A stretch of 64,000 bases of DNA from contig NZ_JAHTMR010000012.1 of NCBI RefSeq assembly GCF_019200975.1, positions 182,145 through 246,144 of the forward strand, written 5' to 3'. A model generated the notes under the pieces. That model made no database searches, was not told the DNA's origin, and worked only from the letters and a program-made list of their open reading frames with translations. Source of the DNA: Pseudomonas sp. PD9R. Its GTDB lineage: Bacteria; Pseudomonadota; Gammaproteobacteria; Pseudomonadales; Pseudomonadaceae. The position numbers were made by a program, and so were the translations under genes. Position 1 is the stretch's first letter, and each line of letters begins with the position of its first letter. Positions 50,260 through 55,968 of the stretch are shown one piece after another.

Positions 50260-51228
50260 TCAACCGCCAATAATTTTCATGACTGTAGCGCCACCAGAAA
50301 ACGCCACTTCCTGCTTATCACCCAACGCTTTCACCAGAAGTCGTTGCAACGCCGGCAGCGCTTGATGACGCGGTTTGTCCAACAAATCACCGACGTAATG
50401 ACGGTTACTCGACGACAAACAGCCATGCAACCAGCCCGTAGAAGACAAACGCAGCCGTGAACACGTGCGGCAGAACGGTACGCTTTCGTTGGCGATAACG
50501 CCGAAGTGACCAACCCCCGGAATTGCGTAGCGCACCGCCGTCGCATCAACCGGGGCATCAGCCTGGAGATATTCGTAGCGCTCGCCAATCAGGCTGAGCA
50601 ATTGCTGAAGGCTGACGAATTGCTGCAGGAAGGCGTTGGAATCACTTGCCAGATGGCCCATGCGCATCAACTCGATGAAGCGCAGCTCATAGCCGCGTTC
50701 CAGGCAGTAATCGAGCAGCGGCATCACCTGATCGAGGTTCTGCCCCCGCAACGGCACCATGTTGACCTTAATCTTTATGCCAGCCGCGTGAGCCTGATCC
50801 ATGCCGTCCAGCACCGTCGCCAGATCGCCGCCACGCGCAATGCTACGGAAGGCACTTGCATCCAGGGTATCGAGGGAAACGTTGATGCGCCGAATGCCGG
50901 CATCCACCAGCAGAGGCAGCTTTTTCGCCAACAGCTGACCATTGGTGGTCAGGCTGATGTCTTCCAGCCCCATCTGCCCCACCGCCGTCATGAAGGCTTC
51001 GAGTTTCGGGCTGACCAACGGTTCGCCACCGGTGATGCGCAAACGCTCGATGCCTGCCGCTTCGATCAGATAGGCCACGCCGCGCGCCATGGCTTCGGCC
51101 GACAACTCATCCTGCGCAGCCACCAGCCGCTTGCCATTGGGCACGCAGTAGGTACAAGCGTAATTGCAGGCTGAGGTCAGGCTGATTCGCAGATTGCGAA
51201 AACGCCTGCCTTGACGGTCAACGATCAT
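50260..51228 (-). CDS. moaA: GTP 3',8-cyclase (molybdenum cofactor biosynthesis)
   Basis: 322 residues. Radical-SAM enzyme that converts GTP to 3',8-cyclo-GTP in the first step of molybdopterin synthesis. The N-terminal 4Fe-4S site is C21-N-Y-A-C25-T-Y-C28; the second cluster site is the C-terminal PFCRTCSRLRLSSTG with a later Cys (HGCLSS). The chain ends in the family's GG tail (KIIGG). No other moa gene is next to it, so it may be a stand-alone paralogue. Upstream is a perfect inverted repeat (51259-51288). Confidence 0.93.
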   Translation of the reverse strand: MIVDRQGRRFRNLRISLTSACNYACTYCVPNGKRLVAAQDELSAEAMARGVAYLIEAAGIERLRITGGEPLVSPKLEAFMTAVGQMGLEDISLTTNGQLLAKKLPLLVDAGIRRINVSLDTLDASAFRSIARGGDLATVLDGMDQAHAAGIKIKVNMVPLRGQNLDQVMPLLDYCLERGYELRFIELMRMGHLASDSNAFLQQFVSLQQLLSLIGERYEYLQADAPVDATAVRYAIPGVGHFGVIANESVPFCRTCSRLRLSSTGWLHGCLSSSNRHYVGDLLDKPRHQALPALQRLLVKALGDKQEVAFSGGATVMKIIGG

Positions 51229-51258
51229 GGATCACTCCGGCGAAAGAAAATCGAACCG

Positions 51259-51288
51259 CTAAAACTTGACTCACAAATCAAGTTTTAG
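51259..51288 (-). promoter_or_regulatory. Perfect 11-bp inverted repeat upstream of moaA
   Basis: CTAAAACTTGA (51259-51269) and TCAAGTTTTAG (51278-51288), spacer 8 bp, about 30 bp before the moaA ATG. It has no T-tract as a terminator and the spacing excludes an Anr box. Likely an operator or leader hairpin of moaA. Confidence 0.55.
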
Positions 51289-51322
51289 CAAGCCCTATGC
51301 CTGAGTATATTCCTGCGGTACT

Positions 51323-51347
51323 GCGCCATGTAGCGAAATCATGGCGC
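51323..51347 (-). terminator. Hairpin after the TetR gene
   Basis: GCGCCATG (51323-51330) and CATGGCGC (51340-51347), loop 9 nt, 20 bp downstream of the TetR stop. No T-run follows, so terminator function is uncertain. Confidence 0.4.
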
Positions 51348-51367
51348 GATAAGGCGAACTGCCGGAC

Positions 51368-52006
51368 TCAGCTGCTCGGGGTATCGGTGTCGCGCTTGCG
51401 TTTGTTGCCCATGCGCACGCCGATGTCCATCAGGAACTGGAAGAAGCCTTCCTGATCTTCAAGCACATTGCTCCAGAACGGCGAGTGATACAGCGCCACC
51501 GCACCGTGCACCAGCGCCCAGGACGCACAGTAATGGAAATATGGCGGCACGTCTTCGAGCTTGCCTTCGCTGATCCGGCCTTTGATCAGCAGGGTCAGGC
51601 GTTCGAAGTTCGAGGCACGGATTTTGTGCAGCTCCTCGATCATCTCCGGGACCTGATTGCCCTTGACCACCTTTTCTTCCAGGCGATCGAACAAGCGATA
51701 ACGTTGCGGATCGCGCATGCGGAATTCGAAATAGGCGCGCGACAGGGCTTCCTTGTCCTTGTCGACATCAGCCGAATGCAACAACTCGTTCAAATCGCGC
51801 TCGTAATCGAGCATCAGGCGCAGATAAATCTCGGCCTTGGATTTGAAATGCTTATAAATCGTGCCTTTGCCGATACCGACGGCATCAGCAATCATCTCGA
51901 CGGTGACACTGTCTTCACCTTGTTCGAGGAACAGCTTGAGCGCGGTATCGAGAATTTCTTGCTCGCGGCGACGAAACTCACGGACCTTACGAGGTTCTTT
52001 ATGCAT
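51368..52006 (-). CDS. TetR/AcrR family transcriptional regulator
   Basis: 212 residues, N-terminal TetR HTH (RRREQEILDTALKLFLEQGEDSVTVEMIADAVGIGKGTIYKHFKSKAEIYLRL, about 10-65). The ligand domain has several charged helices (RMRDPQRYRLFDRLEEKVVKGNQVPEMIEELHKIRASNF). Target genes are unknown. Gene order TetR - rgsA - tatD - pilZ - holB matches the PA2957-PA2961 region of P. aeruginosa as I recall it. The initial GCATAA upstream region is AT-rich and probably contains its promoter. Confidence 0.92.
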   Translation of the reverse strand: MHKEPRKVREFRRREQEILDTALKLFLEQGEDSVTVEMIADAVGIGKGTIYKHFKSKAEIYLRLMLDYERDLNELLHSADVDKDKEALSRAYFEFRMRDPQRYRLFDRLEEKVVKGNQVPEMIEELHKIRASNFERLTLLIKGRISEGKLEDVPPYFHYCASWALVHGAVALYHSPFWSNVLEDQEGFFQFLMDIGVRMGNKRKRDTDTPSS

Positions 52007-52181
52007 AAGAAAAGGTCTGTAGGGGTCAAAATTCGAAGCCGCGTATTATGCCTAAATTACGCAAAAATGCACGGATCATCCAACCATGACTGTGTTTCTT
52101 GATGAATTCGGACCGAGTCTGGCTTTGATGAGAACTCATCCGAAGCGGGCGTATTCCAAAATTGTTTAAAAACCGCGCCCA

Positions 52182-52188
52182 CTAAACT
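52182..52188 (+). promoter_or_regulatory. RpoS-like -10 element of rgsA
   Basis: CTAAACT preceded by A (CACTAAACT) fits an RpoS -10 with C at -13; start would be near 52195. No GacA-binding TGTAAG/CTTACA palindrome was found, and the call is tentative. Confidence 0.35.
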
Positions 52189-52194
52189 GGACTC

Positions 52195-52339
52195 GGCGAA
52201 ATACTGATCAATACTTGAACTGTCGGCGAGACATCTCCCCCAAGTGCCGCGCCGATATTGGTACCAACGGACCGCGTACCATTGTTTTACTCCTAATGGT
52301 CTTAACCCGGATTCACCCCCCAGAACCCGGGTTTTTTTT
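52195..52339 (+). ncRNA. rgsA: Small RNA RgsA (probable)
   Basis: A 436-bp gene-free stretch between tetR and tatD holds a transcript-like unit: an RpoS-like -10 (52182-52188), about 110 nt containing TGTCGGCGAGACATCTCCCC and no open frame, and a strong Rho-independent terminator. In P. aeruginosa the stress sRNA RgsA (also called P16) is encoded at this same place, between PA2958 and the tatD homologue PA2959. The identification rests on position and architecture, plus partial recall of the sequence. Exact ends were not computed. Confidence 0.65.
52304..52339 (+). terminator. Rho-independent terminator of rgsA
   Basis: AACCCGG (52304-52310) pairs with CCGGGTT (52327-52333), followed by a run of T to 52339. 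Confidence 0.88.
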
Positions 52340-52361
52340 GCCTGCGATTTGAGGTATCAAA

Positions 52362-52448
52362 CTCTGTAGGAGGGGCCGCAGACTGCGAGCTTTTGATCTT
52401 GCTGTTATAAGAAAGAACCAAAGATCGCAGCCTTCGGCAGCTCCTACC
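52362..52448. repeat. REP/BIME inverted repeat (partly degenerate)
   Basis: CTGTAGGAGGGGCCGCAGAC near 52363 faces GATCGCAGCCTTCGGCAGCT near 52423-52442. One arm carries substitutions. It is the last REP before the island; none is seen from 54.9 kb to the window end. Confidence 0.75.
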
Positions 52449-53235
52449 TGGCGCTTTTCACATGTGCCAGCGGAAACAGTCGCTTGAAGTTTTCAGTGGT
52501 CTGCTCGGCAAATCGCTCGTAAGACTCACCGCGCAACATTGCCAGAAACTCTGCCACTTCCCGCACATACTGAGGCAGGTTCGATTTGCCACGATGGGGA
52601 ATCGGAGCCAGGTACGGCGAGTCGGTTTCCACCAACAATCGATCTGCCGGTACTTTGCTGGCCACATCACGCAACGCGTCGGCATTGCGGAAAGTGACAA
52701 TTCCCGACAGGGAGATGTAATAGCCCATGTCCAGCGCGGCTTTCGCCATGTCCCAGTCTTCAGTGAAGCAATGCAGCACGCCCGCCTGGGGCAACGCGGC
52801 TTCACGCAACAGGTTCAAGGTATCGGCGCGGGCGCCACGGGTGTGGATGATCACCGGCTTGGCGGTCTGTTGCGCCGCTTGCAGATGCAATCGAAAAGAC
52901 GCTTGCTGCAACTCTGCCGCTTCCGGCTCGTAGTGATAGTCCAGACCGGTTTCACCGATGGCTATCACACGCGGATGATTGAGCTCCTGCAGCAACCAAT
53001 CCAGCGCTGGCGCACCACCCGGCTGCACATCCAGCGGATGTACCCCCACCGAGCAATCGACGTCGTCATAACGCTCCGCCAGGGCTTTGACATCGGCGGC
53101 GTTGTCGACACTCACACCGATACACAGAAAGTGCCCCACCCCACGTTGACGGGCGGCATCCAGGGCGGCATCGAGAGAGCCGCCGTGGGCGGCAAGGTCT
53201 AGGCGATCGAGGTGGCAATGGGAATCTACGAGCAT
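52444..53235 (-). CDS. tatD: TatD family metal-dependent hydrolase
   Basis: 263 residues, amidohydrolase-type TIM barrel of the TatD/YcfH DNase family. Metal motifs: MLVDSHCHLDRLDL at the start (HxH), GETGLDYHYEP (Glu), VIIHTRGARADTLNLL (His), LHCFTEDWDMA (His) and LLVETDSPYLAP (Asp). Its place after pilZ and holB in the pabC-mltG-tmk-holB-pilZ-tatD order favours the YcfH-like branch. 14 bp from pilZ; part of the same operon, which is now cut off from its upstream part by the island. Confidence 0.93.
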   Translation of the reverse strand: MLVDSHCHLDRLDLAAHGGSLDAALDAARQRGVGHFLCIGVSVDNAADVKALAERYDDVDCSVGVHPLDVQPGGAPALDWLLQELNHPRVIAIGETGLDYHYEPEAAELQQASFRLHLQAAQQTAKPVIIHTRGARADTLNLLREAALPQAGVLHCFTEDWDMAKAALDMGYYISLSGIVTFRNADALRDVASKVPADRLLVETDSPYLAPIPHRGKSNLPQYVREVAEFLAMLRGESYERFAEQTTENFKRLFPLAHVKSAR

Positions 53236-53249
53236 AAAAGGGCTGCTAC

Positions 53250-53606
53250 TTACATCGTATGAGTAGGACGGTCGGATTTCAGGGCTCCGGCCAGATGAGT
53301 TTCGATTCGACTGCGCGCCGTGTTGTCGCCGTCATTGAATTGCACGCCCACCCCAGCGGCCCGGTTGCCCTGAGCGCCTTTGGGGGTGACCCAGGTAACC
53401 TTGCCCGCCACCGGAATTTTTTCCGGTTCGTCCATCAGGTGCAGCAGCATGAATACCTCATCGCCCAACTTGTAGCTCTTGTTGGTCGGGATAAACAGGC
53501 CGCCGTTCCTGATGAACGGCATGTACGCCGCATAAAGCACGGATTTGTCCTTGATGGTCAGGGACAAAATACCGTTGCGTGGACCGGGGCTGACGGGTTC
53601 ATTCAT
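53250..53606 (-). CDS. pilZ: PilZ protein (type IV pilus assembly)
   Basis: 118 residues, the length of the founding PilZ of P. aeruginosa. Required for type IV pilus assembly; unlike most PilZ-domain proteins, the founder lacks the RxxxR c-di-GMP motif. Here too the N-terminus (PVSPGPRNGILSLTIKDKSVLYAAYMPFI) lacks it. The PilZ barrel has GGLFIPTNKSYKLGDEVFMLLHLMDEPEKIPVAGKVTWVTPKGAQGNRAAGVGVQF. Start at 53606 (MNEPVSPGPRNG) has GGAGGT upstream. Follows holB after 32 bp. Confidence 0.94.
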   Translation of the reverse strand: MNEPVSPGPRNGILSLTIKDKSVLYAAYMPFIRNGGLFIPTNKSYKLGDEVFMLLHLMDEPEKIPVAGKVTWVTPKGAQGNRAAGVGVQFNDGDNTARSRIETHLAGALKSDRPTHTM

Positions 53607-53638
53607 GCGGACCTCCACTGCTGATGCACAGAGTCTAG

Positions 53639-54625
53639 CTACCTCTGGGCAGGCAAAGAGGCCCATTGCACCAGCAACGCCTCCAGCAGTAACACCCGAT
53701 TGAGGTTGGCCTTGCTCAAGACCTTCTGACGCTGAGCGAGAATCCAGTCCTGAATATTCAGGACTTTGTCCTGACCGGTTTTCTGCGCCAGGTACTGAAT
53801 GACCTTGCGCATGTCGGTCAGGCCCAGACCTTCTTCATCCAGGGTCAACTGATAACGCAGGATAAGGCTCGACCAATCGCAGAACCAGTCGAACAGTAAC
53901 AACAACGGGATCGCGCTCCAGCCTTCGGCCAGCTGGGTCGGCGATTGCTGCTGCTTGAGCAGCTTTTTCACACCTTCGACCACTTGCGCGCGTTGTTCAC
54001 GCACGCCCTGAGCCTGCAAGCTGACAGCAGCCAATGGCGAGCCGGCGGCCAGGGTCAGCAACTCGATACGCTCGTCCTGCGAACAATCCGGCAATGCTTT
54101 CGTCAGCCAGTCCAGACTCATGGACTCGCTGGGTAACGGACACGCCTGCTGCACACAGCGGCTCTTGATGGTCGGCAGCAAACGGCTCGGCTGGTGGCTG
54201 ACCAACAGCAATACGGTGTCGCCGGACGGCTCTTCAAGGCTTTTAAGCAAGGCATTGGCGGCGTTGATGTTCATCGACTCGACTGGCTCGATCAACACCA
54301 CTTTGCGTCCGCCCATCTGCGCGGTCTGGACCACGAAACTGACCAGATCCCGCACCTGATCGACCTTGATTGCCTTATCGGCTTCTTCCGGTTCCAGAAT
54401 GTAGTTATCGGGGTGACTGCCGGCCTTGAGCAATAGACAGGATTTGCATTCGCCGCAAGCACCCTGCGAGGTCGGTCGCTGGCACAGCAGGCTGGCCATC
54501 AAGCGCTCGGCCAGCGCTCGCTTGCCGATCCCGGCCGGACCATGCAGTAAATAGGCATGGGCATGCTGGGTACGACCGGCCAGTTGCTGCCAGAGACTGT
54601 CCTGCCACGGGTAGGCCTCAGCCAC
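53639..54625 (-). CDS. holB: DNA polymerase III subunit delta'
   Basis: 328 residues, clamp-loader subunit needed to load the sliding clamp. AAA+ features: LLHGPAGIGKRALAERLMAS (P-loop, intact GK-R), the four-Cys zinc module CQRPTSQGACGECKSC-LL, and ANALLKSLEEPSGDTVLLLVSHQPSRLLPTIKSRC (sensor and SRC-like arginine finger region). The start overlaps the 3' end of tmk by 8 bp, so its translation is normally coupled to tmk. Since tmk is now broken, holB needs a promoter within the remnant or the island end (see 54990-55018). Confidence 0.95.
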   Translation of the reverse strand: MAEAYPWQDSLWQQLAGRTQHAHAYLLHGPAGIGKRALAERLMASLLCQRPTSQGACGECKSCLLLKAGSHPDNYILEPEEADKAIKVDQVRDLVSFVVQTAQMGGRKVVLIEPVESMNINAANALLKSLEEPSGDTVLLLVSHQPSRLLPTIKSRCVQQACPLPSESMSLDWLTKALPDCSQDERIELLTLAAGSPLAAVSLQAQGVREQRAQVVEGVKKLLKQQQSPTQLAEGWSAIPLLLLFDWFCDWSSLILRYQLTLDEEGLGLTDMRKVIQYLAQKTGQDKVLNIQDWILAQRQKVLSKANLNRVLLLEALLVQWASLPAQR

Positions 54626-54956
54626 GGCTCAGCTCCAGCAGACGTGGCAGCAAGGCATCCAGGGATTGTTGAACTTGCGCCAGCGGTTGAGCGGCGTCGA
54701 CCCGTACGTAACGCGCCGGCTCTGCAGCGGCGCGCGCGAGGAAGGCACTGCGTACGGCATCGAAAAAGGTCCGGCCTTCGAGCTCGAAGCGGTCCAGACG
54801 ACCACGGGCGCTGGCTCGGGCCAGGCCTACTTCCACCGGCAGATCGAAAATCAGCGTCAGGTCCGGGCGCAGATCACCCTGTACAAAGGTTTCCAGCGTG
54901 GCGATACGCTCCAGTGACAAGCCGCGGCCGCCACCCTGATAGGCGTAAGTCGAATC
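54618..54956 (-). pseudogene. tmk: Thymidylate kinase, C-terminal remnant disrupted by island
   Basis: The frame encodes the C-terminal half of dTMP kinase: DSTYAYQGGGRGLSLERIATLE, VQGDLRPDLTLIFDLPVEVGLARASARGRLDRFE (lid Arg) and the LLPRLLELSRG end. Everything before DSTYAYQGG is missing, about 95 residues including the P-loop (LEGPEGAGKS in this family) and the DRF part of the DRF/H motif. Homology stops at about 54956; upstream codons to ATG 54986 (MVTFPAIKKQ) belong to island DNA and give a hybrid 122-codon frame. Not a functional kinase. Tmk is normally essential. The 8-bp overlap with holB is intact. Confidence 0.9.
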
Positions 54957-54960
54957 TTGT

Positions 54961-55020
54961 TTCTTAATGGCAGGAAATGTAACCATTGTAGTATACTTCT
55001 TAAGAATTAATAATGTAACC
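54961..55020. repeat. Two direct repeats at the island left end
   Basis: TTCTTAA-N8-AATGTAACC occurs at 54961-54984 and again at 54997-55020, offset exactly 36 bp. TTCTTAAGAA (54997-55006) is a 10-bp palindrome. They start 4 bp inside the tmk junction, as integrase arm-type sites would. Confidence 0.65.
54990..55018 (-). promoter_or_regulatory. Candidate outward promoter toward tmk remnant and holB
   Basis: On the minus strand TTACAT (55013-55018), 17-bp spacer, TATACT (54990-54995). The -10 matches 5 of 6 consensus bases; the -35 is weak and lies in the AATGTAACC repeat. AGTATACT (54990-54997) is palindromic, so a -10 can also be read outward on the plus strand. Confidence 0.4.
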
Positions 55021-55069
55021 CATGAAAATCAGTAAAAAAGCCTTATAAATCAAAGATCGAGGGAACCAC

Positions 55070-55933
55070 TTGAAAAAAATCATTGGCCTAGCTGCGAAGG
55101 CTCGATCAGGCAAAGACACCGCGGCTTCCATTTTACTAGGCCACCCAGAGGTTGCTGCTTACGCCTTAGCAGACCCATTGAAGGCTGGCTGCAAAGCTCT
55201 CTTCGGCCTAACCGATTCTCAAGCCTGGGATGATACCTTGAAAGAGAAGCGGCTGGAGGCTTGGGGGTTGTCCCCCCGCGAATTCTTCCAGCACGTTGGA
55301 ACCGAGTGGTTCCGTGACTACGATCCTCTTCACTGGTTGAAGAGAGCAGATCGCGCCATTAACAACCCTCCCCCCTTCCCTCGCGAGTTGACTCCCGAAG
55401 AAGCCGAAGATCCGGAGACCCCCTTCATTGTTGCTGCCCAATCTTTTTTCGGCCTGACAGATGACCAGGTCTGGACTGAAGACGGCCGAGACTTTCCAGA
55501 CGAATTCTGGAATTTGTCACCAAACACAATGATCCAACTGGTCAAGCGCATGACGACGCGAGACTTTTTGCACTTTGAAAATCAGCGAAAAGAACATTTA
55601 AAAAACAATCTAACAGCTAAGCATACTAGCTTCAAAAACGCCAAACTAACCCTTGAAAACAAAGAGATCATCCTTATCAAAGATATTCGCTTTGAAAACG
55701 AAGCTGAGTATATAAGAAATTTGGGGGGCGACATCTGGAATATTGTACGAAAAGACGTGCAAAAAGTTAAAAATCACTCTTCCGAAGCAGGAATAAAAGT
55801 TAAGCCTGGCGATATTCTTATCGAAAACAATGGTACTCTAGAAGAATATACGAATTTGATCGAACGCTCCTTTTCTGATCTCAAAAATAAATTATCCTTG
55901 CAAACAGAGACACCAGTAACGCCAGCGACATAA
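55070..55933 (+). CDS. Phage T4 gp1-type deoxynucleoside monophosphate kinase
   Basis: 287 residues. I recognise the T4 gene 1 family (dNMP kinase, which phosphorylates dTMP, dGMP and modified dCMP). P-loop IIGLAAKARSGKDTAASIL at residues 4-22 (Lys15); FFQHVGTEWFRD-YDPLHWLKRA, matching LMQALGTDL..WVK in T4; IILIKDIRFENEAEYIRNLGG, and the diagnostic end SSEAGIKVKPGDILIENNGTLEE. Residues 44-83 and 126-165 repeat each other in register (LFGLTDSQAW and FFGLTDDQVW; WGLSPREFF and WNLSPNTMI), an internal duplication. TTG start with GAGGGA upstream. 35 bp before the first recombinase gene, so same operon. It can supply the dTMP kinase activity lost with tmk. Confidence 0.85.
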   Translation: MKKIIGLAAKARSGKDTAASILLGHPEVAAYALADPLKAGCKALFGLTDSQAWDDTLKEKRLEAWGLSPREFFQHVGTEWFRDYDPLHWLKRADRAINNPPPFPRELTPEEAEDPETPFIVAAQSFFGLTDDQVWTEDGRDFPDEFWNLSPNTMIQLVKRMTTRDFLHFENQRKEHLKNNLTAKHTSFKNAKLTLENKEIILIKDIRFENEAEYIRNLGGDIWNIVRKDVQKVKNHSSEAGIKVKPGDILIENNGTLEEYTNLIERSFSDLKNKLSLQTETPVTPAT

Positions 55934-55968
55934 TAACTATACCAAAGAACAAGAACAGGAAAGCACCT

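Noticed and set aside
51259..51288. Anr/FNR site upstream of moaA
   Set aside because: TTGA and TCAA are separated by 8 bp instead of 6, so the match fails the required spacing.
797..52448. Many similar short repeats that could suggest a CRISPR array
   Set aside because: The copies are scattered intergenic inverted-repeat pairs with no regular spacers, no cas genes nearby and REP-like arms, so they are REP/BIME elements.
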